64,000 bases of DNA from CBDBJK01 sp965206395 (GTDB taxonomy: Bacteria > Chloroflexota > Dehalococcoidia > Lucifugimonadales > CATOSD01). Position numbers and translations under genes: made by a program. This document shows, piece after piece, positions 17,037-26,623 of this stretch. Positions within the stretch are counted from its first letter, which is position 1. The number at the start of each line of letters is the position of its first letter. A model generated the notes under the pieces. That model was not told where the DNA came from and did no database searches. It saw only the letters and a program-made list of their open reading frames with translations. The stretch lies in the NCBI GenBank assembly GCA_965206395.1, contig CBDBJK010000008.1:1-64000 (forward strand). Reading direction: 5' to 3'.

Positions 17037-19976
17037 TCATTCTCTCAGGCGCTTTCCCTCGGGATCGTAGAAGGGTTGGAGGGTAACATCTGCGGAATGG
17101 GGCGTTCCATCCACCAGGATGTTGATCTCCTTGCCATCCTGGGCTAACTCGATGGGGACCCACGCTAGACCAAACCCCGTACCCAGCGTCGGGCTAAGGC
17201 GGGAGCTGGTCACACGACCTACGGGCTTTTTGCCAAGCTTCGCTTCAATCACGGGGTCGCCGTCATCCGGTACAAGGTCGTCTCGCATAACGAATCCGAC
17301 GAGTTTGTTTCGCAGGCCGCGCTCCCTTGCTCCAACGAGTCCCCCTCTGCCGATGAAATCTTCCTTGTCGAAGCGCACTGCCCACTCCAGATCGCTTTCC
17401 AGTGGATTAGAGACCGAGTCGGTATCTTGATTGACGATGATGTGCTTCTTCTCCAGGCGCAGGATTCGCTGGGCTTCGAGGCCGAAGGGGGCGATATCGA
17501 ACTCCTTTCCGGCGTCCATGAGCATGTCCCACATATGCTCTCCGAATTCGGCCAGGAAGTGCAACTCCCAACCCGACTCACCTACGAAGCCGATCCTAAG
17601 AAGGATGGCAGGCACTCCCGCCACCATCCCCTGAGCCGATCTCATGTACCGGAAAGCCTGTGGGCCGAGGTCAACGTCAGTGAGCTTACTCAAAGTCTCC
17701 CGCGCCTTGGGGCCTGCTACATTGATCGCTGCGTAGGCCGAGGTCACATTCGTCACATGGGCGCACATCCCTGTCCCGGCTGTCCACCACTTGAACCACT
17801 CCTCGATCAGCTCAACGTTTCCGGTCGTTGTGGTGACGAAGTAGTGGTCTTCGGCCATTCGCGTAACCGTGCCATCGTCCAGCATCATCCCGCTGTCTGT
17901 ACATAGTACGCCATACCGAATCCGGCCGACTCTCAAGTTCGAGAAGTGATGGGTGTAGAGCTTGTCCAATAGAGCCGGTGTGTCCCGGCCTATGACATCG
18001 AGCTTTCCCAGCGTGCTGACATCGATAATTCCTACGCGTTGTCGGACCGCGAGCACCTCGTCATGAGGCGAGCCGTAGCTGTAGGCCCTCTGCCAGGGGC
18101 CTAGCTCTACCATCGAAGCGCCCAGTTTTCGGTGCTTCTGGTCGATAGGAGTGCGTTTGAGAGGCATGTGCGAAGGACCGGCCAGCGCGCCCAGCGGTAC
18201 TGGTCGAAGAGGAGGACGCGCGGTGGTCACGCCGGTTTCTTCGATGCTGCGCTCAGTTCGCTGGGCACTAATGCCCACTAAGGACTTCAAGCACATCTTA
18301 CCCTGGCACGGTCCCATGGTAACAGTGCTGTAACGTTTCAGCGTCTGAATGTCATTGAACCCTTCGTTTATGGCGTCCCCGATGTCTTTGGCCGTAACAT
18401 CCTCGCAGTAGCATACAAACGCTTTTCTGCCTTGGTCTGAAGCGACAGGTAGTGGACCGGAGTGGATATGGCTGCGGTATTCTGCTTCCGCACTCGCCAG
18501 TTCGTGCCGTAGCTCCCTCGTAACAGAGTCGGGCGAGGACCGGCCAATGCCCGAAGCCGCCTCTAGTCCGGCGATGCGTCCTTGAAGGACGGACGCAGGC
18601 AAGTCATGGATGCCTGTGATTTCCCCCGCAACAAATAAACCAGGCGGTAGCCTGTCGGGAACGCTCTCTCCCAGAGAGGTGTCGTAGCTCATGCGGCAAC
18701 CGATTTGCTGGAGAAGAAAGGTCGCGGGTTGAAATCCGCCTGACATACTAATGAAATCGCAATCGAAGCGTTGCTCTGGTCCTTTCGGCTCTCCAGATTC
18801 GAGCTTGCGTAGCGTCGCGGACGAAACCCTCTTTTTCCCATCGGCACCCGTGATGGTGTGAGAGCCGAGAACCAACACCCCCCGGTTCTTCAGGGCGTTT
18901 GCCGCGTCTAACCAGTCAGGGAAGCCTGGTCTAGCATCTGCCACCACTGCAATGTCTGCACCCGCATCCAGCAGGTCAAGCGCAGCGTTATACCCCTGGT
19001 CCGTATTTGTGACAACTACTGCTGTTGCCCCCGGTTTAACTCCATAAAGACGCACCAGCCTTTGTACGCCCGTGCTCAGCATTATGCCCGGCAGGTCGTT
19101 CCTCTGGAAGGTCAAGGGGACTTCGTAAGAACCGGCAGCCATCACGACTTGCTTGGCCCGTAGCCTGATTAGATGATCATCTGAGAGCACGGCAATCAGG
19201 TTGTCCTGGTAAAATCCAAACGCCGTCGCATTGGACAGTACGTGAATGTTCGATGCCGAACGAACCTGATCGGCAAGGCTTCGCGCCATCTCGAATCCTG
19301 ACGCATCCGATAGGCCTGGAACGTCTGTGTGGGCGCTTGCATCGAGGCGCAGATGGCCGCCCAGTGAAGACTGTTCATCAATCAACGTGACACGCGTTCC
19401 CTCGCCCGCCGCCGCCAGCGCAGCCGACATTCCCGCCGGGCCGCCTCCTACAACCGCAATCTCGGTGTGCAGGTTCTGATGTCCATAACGCGTATCTGGA
19501 ACGGAATCGATATCTATCTCGCCCAGCCCAGCGATCCGTCGGATGATAGGTTGAGCCATATGCCAGATGAGCTTGGGTCGGTGGAACGTTTTGTAGTAGA
19601 AGCCGACCGGCATAAGTTTGTCCATCTTGTCGAGCATAGCGAGGGCATCGTTTTCGAGCGAAGGCCAGGCGTTCTGGTGGCGCACTTTCAATCCGTTTCG
19701 CGCCGGCTCTATGCAGATTCGGACGTTTGGTGTGTCATCAACCGTCATCAGGCAGTTGGGGCAGTTGCCCGCGACGCACAGCAGCCCTCTAGGACGGTGG
19801 TACTTGAAGCTTCGGCTGAAGATATCCACTCCGGCGGCGCATAGAGCAGACGCTATCGTGTCGCCTTCGTAGGCCTGAATTGGGGTACCGTTAAACTCGA
19901 AAACGACCGTTTTAGAACGGTCGATGATCTGCGAAGGATGAGCTACAAGCCTTGCATTGGAGCTTAAATCACGCAT
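17037..19976 (-). CDS. mgdC: N-methylglutamate dehydrogenase subunit C (SoxA-like)
   Basis: The 979-residue large subunit, the usual size for sarcosine oxidase alpha. Domains in order: an N-terminal ferredoxin-like domain with a Cys cluster (LLCVAGNCPNCLMTV and a later RICI, about residues 73-100); a nucleotide-binding domain (VVGGGPAGMSAALAAAGEG, about 180); a second dinucleotide site; a BFD-like Cys segment (CYCEDVT and GPCQGKMC, about 500-540); and a C-terminal GcvT aminomethyltransferase domain (about 600-979, FVGESGWELHF) that binds folate in sarcosine oxidase. The product C1 unit can thus leave as methylene-tetrahydrofolate. It lies between mgdB and mgdD. Confidence 0.85.
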   Translation of the reverse strand: MRDLSSNARLVAHPSQIIDRSKTVVFEFNGTPIQAYEGDTIASALCAAGVDIFSRSFKYHRPRGLLCVAGNCPNCLMTVDDTPNVRICIEPARNGLKVRHQNAWPSLENDALAMLDKMDKLMPVGFYYKTFHRPKLIWHMAQPIIRRIAGLGEIDIDSVPDTRYGHQNLHTEIAVVGGGPAGMSAALAAAGEGTRVTLIDEQSSLGGHLRLDASAHTDVPGLSDASGFEMARSLADQVRSASNIHVLSNATAFGFYQDNLIAVLSDDHLIRLRAKQVVMAAGSYEVPLTFQRNDLPGIMLSTGVQRLVRLYGVKPGATAVVVTNTDQGYNAALDLLDAGADIAVVADARPGFPDWLDAANALKNRGVLVLGSHTITGADGKKRVSSATLRKLESGEPKGPEQRFDCDFISMSGGFQPATFLLQQIGCRMSYDTSLGESVPDRLPPGLFVAGEITGIHDLPASVLQGRIAGLEAASGIGRSSPDSVTRELRHELASAEAEYRSHIHSGPLPVASDQGRKAFVCYCEDVTAKDIGDAINEGFNDIQTLKRYSTVTMGPCQGKMCLKSLVGISAQRTERSIEETGVTTARPPLRPVPLGALAGPSHMPLKRTPIDQKHRKLGASMVELGPWQRAYSYGSPHDEVLAVRQRVGIIDVSTLGKLDVIGRDTPALLDKLYTHHFSNLRVGRIRYGVLCTDSGMMLDDGTVTRMAEDHYFVTTTTGNVELIEEWFKWWTAGTGMCAHVTNVTSAYAAINVAGPKARETLSKLTDVDLGPQAFRYMRSAQGMVAGVPAILLRIGFVGESGWELHFLAEFGEHMWDMLMDAGKEFDIAPFGLEAQRILRLEKKHIIVNQDTDSVSNPLESDLEWAVRFDKEDFIGRGGLVGARERGLRNKLVGFVMRDDLVPDDGDPVIEAKLGKKPVGRVTSSRLSPTLGTGFGLAWVPIELAQDGKEINILVDGTPHSADVTLQPFYDPEGKRLRE

Positions 19977-20008
19977 CTATCTCATTTCCGCAATGGGACG
20001 TATAGATC

Positions 20009-20272
20009 CTATCTTTCCCCTGACTCTGGCCACGATACTTCTTGCATTGTGTTGCTCACCGTGTCGCGAATGGCTAAGAACCACTTGCGGCACCCGAACC
20101 TGTGATACCACCACTCACGCTGGGGGCCAGCCACGTTGCGACGGCCGTAGAAGTAGGCCATCCACACTTCGTTCGACGCGTCCGGCATGGGCCGCTTTTT
20201 TACCTCACCGCCAAAGCGGAAATCATAGACGTTGCGCTCCCCACAGTTGGGGCAATTAATAAGCAAAGCCAC
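20009..20272 (-). CDS. mgdB: N-methylglutamate dehydrogenase subunit B (SoxD-like, zinc binding)
   Basis: An 87-residue protein with the sarcosine oxidase delta signature: INCPNCGERNVYDFRFGGE near the N-terminus and WWYHRFGCRKWFLAIRDT near the C-terminus. In the delta subunit three Cys and one His bind zinc; C7, C10, His and Cys of HRFGC fit. The start codon is GTG at 20272 with a weak ribosome site. The gene ends 32 bases before mgdC and begins 19 bases after gmaS. Confidence 0.85.
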   Translation of the reverse strand: MALLINCPNCGERNVYDFRFGGEVKKRPMPDASNEVWMAYFYGRRNVAGPQREWWYHRFGCRKWFLAIRDTVSNTMQEVSWPESGER

Positions 20273-20291
20273 TATTTACAAACCCACAACT

Positions 20292-21650
20292 CTAAAACAT
20301 CGTTAGATACCGGTTTATCTCCCACTGTGAGACCTGTTTGTGATACTCTCGCCATTCGGCTTCCTTCAGGCCGACGAACTCCTCGTAGATAACGCCCAGC
20401 GATTCCTGTATTACCTCGTCCTTACGAAGTTCCGCCAGTGCCTCGGCAAGCGACTGGGGTAGAAGCCGGATGCCCCTACGTTGAATCTCCTCCATACCAA
20501 GCTCGTACATGTTGCCCAGATTCGCCTTGCCTGGGTCTAGCCCTCGACGAACACCATCCAGACCAGCGGACAAGAAGGCGGCAAAGGCCAGATAGGGGTT
20601 GCATGCGGCCGAGATAGTGCGATCTTCTAGATGGCCTGGTCCTGCGGTGCGAATCATCTGAGTTCGGTTATTGTCGCCATATGAGATAAATGCCGGCGTC
20701 CAGATGAACCCCGAACGGGAGCCAAACAGTCCCGCACCCATCTGTAATCGCTTGTAGCAGTTCACAGTGGGAGAAGTCACGGCGCACAACGCCGGCGCGT
20801 GCTCCAGAATGCCGCCGATGAAGTGGTACGCCATTTCGGAAAGGCCAAGACCCTGCGAGTCGCTTTTGTCCAGGAAACGGTTCTCGTCTGTAGCCGCATC
20901 GGCCAGGTGGAAGTGAATATGCCCGCCACTGCCCGTGCGGTCCGTAAAGGGCTTCGCCATGTGGGTAGCGATAGCGCCGTACTTCTGGGCGTACTGACTG
21001 GCCATCATTTTGAAGAAGGTGTAGCGGTCGGCTGTAGTGAGGGCATCTGAATAGGCGAAATTGATTTCGTACTGGCCGTTGGCGTCCTCATGGTCAGACT
21101 GGTAGGAGTCCCAACACAACCGGTTCATGGCTCCCATCATGTCCTGAAGGTAGCTCATGACGTTGGCGATTCCCTTGAAATCATAGCAGGGCTTGTCGAG
21201 CCTGTCGGCGTTGTTGGGGTCCCAAACAGATATGGAGCCATCGTCGTTCCTGGTCACGAGGAAGTGCTCAGGCTCGATTCCCACGTAGAACTCGTAGGCC
21301 TGATCTCGCGCATCGGACAGCACCCGCTTCAGGTTCTGACGAGAGCAGTACATGTATGGCTCGCCGTCGACGTACAGGTCGCTAGCGAAGCGGGCGACGC
21401 CCTCTTTCCAGGGCAGCGGTGTATAGGTGTCCAGGTCTATTCTGGCCAGCATGTCGTGGGCGTGAGGCCCTTGGCCCATTCCGGGCAAAGCCCCTCCCGC
21501 GAATCCGGCGCCCTCATCGATCACATCGTCAAGGTGGGAGACGGGAACCATCTTGGCTTTGGCGGCGCCGTTAATGTCCACGAATTGAGTCAGCAGGAAT
21601 TCGATTTTATCGTCCTGCAACCTCTTCCTGATCTCTTCTCTTGAGGCCAT
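20292..21650 (-). CDS. gmaS: Glutamine-synthetase family enzyme, probable gamma-glutamylmethylamide synthetase
   Basis: A 452-residue glutamine synthetase homologue of the type III/GlnT-like group. Visible GS motifs are VGIEPEHFLV (first Glu metal ligand), SDHEDANGQYEINF, MAKPFTDRTGSGGHIHFHL (ATP/NH loop) and GPGHLEDRTISAACNPYLAF. In the methylamine pathway GmaS joins glutamate and methylamine with ATP. The position between mgsC and mgdB, as in known methylamine-using bacteria, is the reason for this call. GlnT-type glutamine synthetase is the alternative, since sequence alone does not separate them by eye. Confidence 0.78.
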   Translation of the reverse strand: MASREEIRKRLQDDKIEFLLTQFVDINGAAKAKMVPVSHLDDVIDEGAGFAGGALPGMGQGPHAHDMLARIDLDTYTPLPWKEGVARFASDLYVDGEPYMYCSRQNLKRVLSDARDQAYEFYVGIEPEHFLVTRNDDGSISVWDPNNADRLDKPCYDFKGIANVMSYLQDMMGAMNRLCWDSYQSDHEDANGQYEINFAYSDALTTADRYTFFKMMASQYAQKYGAIATHMAKPFTDRTGSGGHIHFHLADAATDENRFLDKSDSQGLGLSEMAYHFIGGILEHAPALCAVTSPTVNCYKRLQMGAGLFGSRSGFIWTPAFISYGDNNRTQMIRTAGPGHLEDRTISAACNPYLAFAAFLSAGLDGVRRGLDPGKANLGNMYELGMEEIQRRGIRLLPQSLAEALAELRKDEVIQESLGVIYEEFVGLKEAEWREYHKQVSQWEINRYLTMF

Positions 21651-21680
21651 ATCGCCTCCTCAAAAGTTGACGGCTGAAAG

Positions 21681-22976
21681 CTAATACACCTTGTTCGTTC
21701 CCACCAGTGGTATCTGAGCCATAGCTGACGCCTCGATGGTCAGGGCCGCCAGATCTTCTGGCTCGAGACTGTGAACGTCGCCTTTACCCAGCGAACGGGT
21801 GAGTAGCGCCATCTCCATAGTCATAGAGTTGATAAAATTGGCGACTCGCTCCGCCGCCTCGTCGGGGTCTAGGCGCTTCGTCAATTCAGGGTCTTGCGTG
21901 GTGATTCCCACCGGACACCTTCCTGTGTGACAGTGCCGGCATGCGCCCGCCGGAACCCCAACCTCTTTGACGAAATCGCTCTCGGGTATCTCTTTGTTAC
22001 AGTTGAGGGCTATGAGGGCCGCTAACCCGATAGCCACGGCGTTCGCACCAAGCGCCAGCGCCTTCGCGGCGTCGGCACCACTGCGCACTCCACCTGAAGC
22101 GATGAGATCGACCTTGCCGTACAGCCCTAGCTCACGCAGAGCTTCACGGGCCAAGACGATAGCCGGGACGGTGGGAATACCGCTATGGTCTAGAAGCACT
22201 TCTGCCGACGCCCCAGTACCTGCCAACATACTGTCGATCACTATGGCGTCGGCACCGGCCTTGGCCGCCAGTTTCACGTCGTCGGCGACGCGGCACGCCC
22301 CCAATTTGACGTGTATGGGAATTCGCCAATCGGTAGCTTCCCGCAACTGCTCGATCTTCACCGCCAGGTCGTCGGGTCCAAGCCAGTCTGGATGGCGCGT
22401 CGGGCTGCGCTGGTCGATCCCAGTGGGCAAATCCCGCATTCTGGCCACGTCGTCGAGAACCTTTACTCCCATTAAAAGTCCGCCCGTGCCCGGCTTAGCC
22501 CCCTGCCCCACCACGATCTCGATTGCCTGGGCCTGCACGAGATGATGAGGATTGAATCCGTACCTGCTCGGCAGCAGCTGGTAGATAAGCCTTTCAGAGG
22601 CATCCCTTTCCCCTTGCAACATGCCGCCGTCGCCAGTGCAACTTGCCGTGCCCACCATGGTGGCGGCCTTGCCCAGGGCGATCTTGGCGTTGGCAGAGAG
22701 CGCCCCGTAGCTCATGCCGGTGATGTAAATCGGAGTCTCTATCACCAGGGGATTCTCGGCGTAACGGGCGCCGATCACCGTCCGCGTGTTGCACTTCTCC
22801 TTGTAACCTTCTAGAGGCATTCGGGTAAGGCCGGTTGATAGGAATGTCAGGTCATCGAAGTGAGTCACTCGCTGAAAAGTGCTAAAGCCTCGAATGCGAT
22901 ATCGGCCAAGCTCGGCCTTTGAATGGATATCTTCCATGATCCAGGGAGGCCATATTTGGCTGCTGCCCATTACCAT
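21681..22976 (-). CDS. mgsC: N-methylglutamate synthase subunit C (FMN glutamate synthase domain)
   Basis: A 431-residue TIM-barrel protein matching the FMN-binding synthase domain of glutamate synthase. YITGMSYGALSANAKIALGK, GGMLQGERDASE, VVGQGAKPGTGGLL and VDLIASGGVRSGADAAKALALG are the barrel and FMN-site motifs. The Cys set for the 3Fe-4S cluster is CRHCHTGRCPVGITTQDPEL. In the pathway it makes N-methylglutamate from gamma-glutamylmethylamide or methylamine and glutamate, together with MgsA and MgsB. AAGGGA lies about ten bases before the ATG. Confidence 0.82.
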   Translation of the reverse strand: MVMGSSQIWPPWIMEDIHSKAELGRYRIRGFSTFQRVTHFDDLTFLSTGLTRMPLEGYKEKCNTRTVIGARYAENPLVIETPIYITGMSYGALSANAKIALGKAATMVGTASCTGDGGMLQGERDASERLIYQLLPSRYGFNPHHLVQAQAIEIVVGQGAKPGTGGLLMGVKVLDDVARMRDLPTGIDQRSPTRHPDWLGPDDLAVKIEQLREATDWRIPIHVKLGACRVADDVKLAAKAGADAIVIDSMLAGTGASAEVLLDHSGIPTVPAIVLAREALRELGLYGKVDLIASGGVRSGADAAKALALGANAVAIGLAALIALNCNKEIPESDFVKEVGVPAGACRHCHTGRCPVGITTQDPELTKRLDPDEAAERVANFINSMTMEMALLTRSLGKGDVHSLEPEDLAALTIEASAMAQIPLVGTNKVY

Positions 22977-22992
22977 TTGAGTGTCATCCCTT

Positions 22993-23676
22993 CTATATCA
23001 CGGTTTTTTCAAGGCGGTCCAACGAGTCGAAATGGTATAGCTTCTTGGAGGAGACAATCTTGGCGAATCTGGGCTTATCGTTTATGCCGTGGCCTTCCAG
23101 TGTATCCCAGATTCGGATGAGTTCGTCCTCGCCGATTTCATTGAATATGGCGTCGGTCCCCAGGGAGCCGATCTTGCCGGCCACGTATATCGTGCCTTCG
23201 TACATCGAATCGCCCACCGCGTCGCCCACGTCGCCGCAAACGATGATTTCCCCCTTCTGCATCATGAATCCCGTCATGAAGCCAGTGTTGCCCCCGACTA
23301 TGAGCGTGCCGCCCTTCATGGAAATGCCCGCTCTCGCTCCGGCGTTGCCGCCGACGAACACTTCTCCCCCCCTCATGGTTGACGCCACCGAAGCTCCGGC
23401 ATCTTTGGACAGGACGATCTTGCCGCTCATCATGTTGTCGCCGAGAGCCCAGCCTGCGTTGCCATTGATGCTAACTTCTGGGCCATCAAGAAGGCTAGCA
23501 GCGTAGTAGCCAACGCTGCCGGCAATTGTTATCTTGCTGGGCTGAAAAATGGCTACGCCTATATTGTGGCGGGCCTGCGGGTTCAGGATGGTAACCTCGG
23601 CGCCGTTCCGAGCTAGCTTCTTTAATCTCTTATTCAACTCGCGAACGGTCAATTGACTGGCATCTAGAGTAACCAA
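22993..23676 (-). CDS. mgsB: N-methylglutamate synthase subunit B (GXGXG domain)
   Basis: A 227-residue right-handed beta-helix protein, equivalent to the C-terminal GXGXG domain of glutamate synthase. Glycine-rich repeats are spread along it: ITIAGSVGYYAASLL, ISINGNAGWALGDNM, VFVGGNAGARAGISM, IIVCGDVGDAVGDSM. Its ATG overlaps the end of mgsA by 13 bases, which indicates coupled translation and complex formation. Confidence 0.85.
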   Translation of the reverse strand: MVTLDASQLTVRELNKRLKKLARNGAEVTILNPQARHNIGVAIFQPSKITIAGSVGYYAASLLDGPEVSINGNAGWALGDNMMSGKIVLSKDAGASVASTMRGGEVFVGGNAGARAGISMKGGTLIVGGNTGFMTGFMMQKGEIIVCGDVGDAVGDSMYEGTIYVAGKIGSLGTDAIFNEIGEDELIRIWDTLEGHGINDKPRFAKIVSSKKLYHFDSLDRLEKTVI

Positions 23677-24578
23677 GTCATGACCTCGCCTTCCTGAGGC
23701 TCGATTCGGTCTATCTCATGGGACATGACGGTGCATAACGCCACCTCTTCGGATGCGATGGCTATCACATCATCTGTCTCCATTGTGACTAGAGGTTTTG
23801 CTGACCAACGGTCTTTCGCGTAGCCCAGGCCGTTCCTGGTGGTTACCAGGTAGGTGAACGTGCCATCCAGTTCATTCACGGAGTCCTGAAGGGCCTGCTC
23901 AAGTGCTGCACCTCGAGCCATTTTCTCGGCGAGGAACACGGCGATCAACTCAGAGTCATTATGGGTCTGGAAGCGATGGCCCTGGGCTTCGAACACGCGC
24001 TTCATCTTGTGATAATTGGTGAGCTGGCCGTTGTGGACGACGGTAACGTCTGGGAACGGATAGGCCCAAAACGGGTGGGCATGACTTATGTCCACGCGGC
24101 TCTCGGTTGCCATACGCACATGACCTATGCCGTGAGTTCCTCTGAGCTGATTGATGGCGTGCTTGTTGTCCATTGCGATGGGAGTCCCCAGGCCTTTGAT
24201 AACTTCAGAGGCATGGCCGACGCTGTGCAGCTCTATTCCATCTGTGTTTAGCAGAGCTTCTGCCAAAGCGAGAAGCTCGCCCTCATAGTTGACGGTCAGG
24301 CGAAGGAATTCATTCCAGCTTTGACTGGACTTGACGACACCGCCCGCCCGAAGCACAGTTTCTTCGGCTCGAGTCAGGATGTCTGAGGCTTCGGAAACTC
24401 TATCGGTCCAGATACGGATGATAAGGTCTTCATCTAGGTACTCACCGGCCACTGTGACGCCGCTGGAGTCCTTACCCCGATGGGTCATTGACTCCAACAT
24501 TTTGACCATGTCCTCTCCGATTGGAGCGAGACTCCCAGGCCCGACATTTTTGTACATGACGCCGCTGATGCCACACAT
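23664..24578 (-). CDS. mgsA: N-methylglutamate synthase subunit A (class II glutamine amidotransferase)
   Basis: A 304-residue Ntn-type amidotransferase. Cys2 in MCGISGVMY is the nucleophile after Met removal. RGTHGIGHVRMATES, HNGQLTNYHKMKRVFE and THNDSELIAVFLAEKM are the class II signatures seen in PurF/GltB N-terminal domains. It is the first gene of the nine-gene operon reading down to 14925. The promoter is at 24688-24716. Confidence 0.85.
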   Translation of the reverse strand: MCGISGVMYKNVGPGSLAPIGEDMVKMLESMTHRGKDSSGVTVAGEYLDEDLIIRIWTDRVSEASDILTRAEETVLRAGGVVKSSQSWNEFLRLTVNYEGELLALAEALLNTDGIELHSVGHASEVIKGLGTPIAMDNKHAINQLRGTHGIGHVRMATESRVDISHAHPFWAYPFPDVTVVHNGQLTNYHKMKRVFEAQGHRFQTHNDSELIAVFLAEKMARGAALEQALQDSVNELDGTFTYLVTTRNGLGYAKDRWSAKPLVTMETDDVIAIASEEVALCTVMSHEIDRIEPQEGEVMTWLL

Positions 24579-24687
24579 AGAAGCTCAAATCCCCTTCTTT
24601 ACAATGTCAAACGTCATGGGAAGGGCCCATCAGGAGACGCACGGCAGAAGCGGTCGTTGAAAATCCGATGCTCTCCGAATTGTTGCA

Positions 24688-24716
24688 AGTGTAACAACGT
24701 CTCCATATGCTGTCAA
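24688..24716 (-). promoter_or_regulatory. Sigma-70-type promoter of the mgs-gma-mgd operon
   Basis: On the minus strand TTGACA (24716-24711) and TACACT (24693-24688) are exactly 17 bases apart, about 100 bases upstream of the mgsA start. The spacer (GCATATGGAGACGTTGT) is not that of the dispersed promoter module, so control may differ. Confidence 0.6.
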
Positions 24717-24969
24717 GAACCTCGAAACGTCTCCCAAGCCATTCCTACGGGCAGCCACGGCCTGCGCCTCTGGATTTTCCTTAGCACCTTGAGAACCAGC
24801 GCAATTTTCTTTCGCTCGACTGGAAGCATATCTGACACAATACGCCGAACATGCGTTTCTTGGTTGACTGGTCGTTACCGGGCAATTAAAATCAACCCGA
24901 ATAAGTACCGCTTGCTTGAGTCCGCTATACATCGGTGGTCTGCGGCATTTTCGTATAACAGAGGTTGAC

Positions 24970-26379
24970 ATGAACGAGGAGATTTACTACACCGACGCCA
25001 CAGAACTGGCTGAGCGTATCCGTTCCAGAGCGCTATCGCCCGTGGAGGTGATGAGCTCCCATCTCGAGCGTATTGAAGCCGTCAATCCCAAGCTCAACGC
25101 CATCGTCATACCCGTAGATTGGGCCATGGAGCGAGCGCATGATGCCGAAGCCGCCATTATGCGAGGGGAGATTTGGGGGCCTTTACATGGCGTGCCATTT
25201 ACGATCAAGGACTGCATAGACACCGAAGGGATCAGGACGACCAGAGGCTCAAAGCTGTTCGAAAATCGCGTACCCGGTGCCGACGCCACGGTGGTCGCCC
25301 GCCTGAAGGAGGCTGGGGGCATAATGATTGGCAAGACCAACATGCCGGAGTTCGCACTGTGGTGGGAGACGAACAACCTCGTATTCGGACGCACGGAGAA
25401 CCCGTGGAAGAAGGGTCGGACGCCGGGCGGCTCCAGTGGGGGCGAAGCGGCGGCCATAGCCTCTGGTCTCTCGCCGCTTGGAATGGGCAGTGACCTAGGT
25501 GGGTCTATCCGTGAGCCTGCTCATTACTGCGGCATCGTGGGGCTGAAAGCGACTCATGGCCGCATACCGCTGACCGGTCACTGGCCTGATACGCTGCTCA
25601 GGTTCATGCACGTAGGGCCAATGGCGAGAACGGTGCGGGATATCGCACTCGCGCTCTCGGTTTTGGCAGGCCCCGACGGGCATGACCACTACTCGGTCCC
25701 GATGCCGATTCCCGAGATTCCCGACCTGAGCGCCCCTTTGCCGAAGTTAAGGATTGGCTGGTGCGTCGAAGGGCCGTTTGCTCCCGTTGACGTTGAGGTG
25801 CGAGAAACCGTTGCAAAGGCCGCGTCGGCGTTTGAAGAGCTAGGATGTGAAGTTGAGCAGGTCTCGCTGAATTCGTGGGTTGAGTCAGACCCCCAGAACA
25901 TTTCCGCAACTATCATCTTCGCAGAGGGCAACCACTACCTCAGTCCAATAATCTCCGGGCGCGAAGGCCAGCTTAGTCCGGCAATGCAGCGACGCCTCAG
26001 GCTGCCGGGGCCGTCCACCGATGAGTACCAAGAGGCTATATCCAGCTTGGAGGATTTCCGTCGGACTACTCTACACTACTTCAACGATCATGACCTTTTG
26101 CTGTGCCCGACAGGCCCTGTTCCCGCGCATCCGCATGACTCGACTGAGCTAACCATCGGTGACCAGACCGTGCCTGCACGGAACGCGTTAAGAGCTACCA
26201 TTCCAGCAGACTTGACAGGGTCTCCCGCGATTTCCGTTCCGTTTGGTCAGAGCCACGAAGGGCTTCCAATAGGCGTACAGTTAATAGGGCCGCACTTTAG
26301 TGAGACCATTCTCATGCACGCCGCCTCCGCCTTGGAATCCTTACGCGCTCATGATAATCCTCACCCCCAGTTATGGTGA
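24970..26379 (+). CDS. Amidase signature enzyme
   Basis: A 469-residue amidase-signature hydrolase. The Ser-cisSer-Lys triad is seen as Lys in PFTIKDCID, cis-Ser in TPGGSSGGEAAA, and the nucleophile in GSDLGGSIREPAHYCG. ATG 24970 (MNEEIYYTDA) is preferred over an upstream frame start at 24916 because AGAGG lies just before it. It is transcribed away from mgsA across a 391-bp shared control region. It could release ammonia or an amine from an amide, perhaps feeding the methylamine genes; that is inference. Family members are too diverse to name the substrate. Confidence 0.88.
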   Translation: MNEEIYYTDATELAERIRSRALSPVEVMSSHLERIEAVNPKLNAIVIPVDWAMERAHDAEAAIMRGEIWGPLHGVPFTIKDCIDTEGIRTTRGSKLFENRVPGADATVVARLKEAGGIMIGKTNMPEFALWWETNNLVFGRTENPWKKGRTPGGSSGGEAAAIASGLSPLGMGSDLGGSIREPAHYCGIVGLKATHGRIPLTGHWPDTLLRFMHVGPMARTVRDIALALSVLAGPDGHDHYSVPMPIPEIPDLSAPLPKLRIGWCVEGPFAPVDVEVRETVAKAASAFEELGCEVEQVSLNSWVESDPQNISATIIFAEGNHYLSPIISGREGQLSPAMQRRLRLPGPSTDEYQEAISSLEDFRRTTLHYFNDHDLLLCPTGPVPAHPHDSTELTIGDQTVPARNALRATIPADLTGSPAISVPFGQSHEGLPIGVQLIGPHFSETILMHAASALESLRAHDNPHPQLW

Positions 26380-26618
26380 GCGATGCCAGCTTGAGCTAAT
26401 CAAACGGAAGATTGTCTGAAGATACACTATCTGGCAGAAGCTGCTTTGTGATGCTCGCTAGTACTCCAGCTGCACCTATGCTATAAGGGTTTAAAGCCGA
26501 ATTCGTCGTTTGTCCATCTGAGCAGGGCCAGCTTATACAGTTCTGCAGATACATAGTTATGCTTCCAGCGAATATTGGCACTTGTTAGCTTGGGCTTGAA
26601 GTTTTTAATTTTTTACTA
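26380..26618. other. Intergenic, AT-rich toward IS630 copy 3
   Basis: No supported gene. The last 40 bases before the IS are strongly AT-rich, unlike the amidase gene, and continue beyond the IS at 27858. Confidence 0.3.
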
Positions 26619-26623
26619 GTGGT

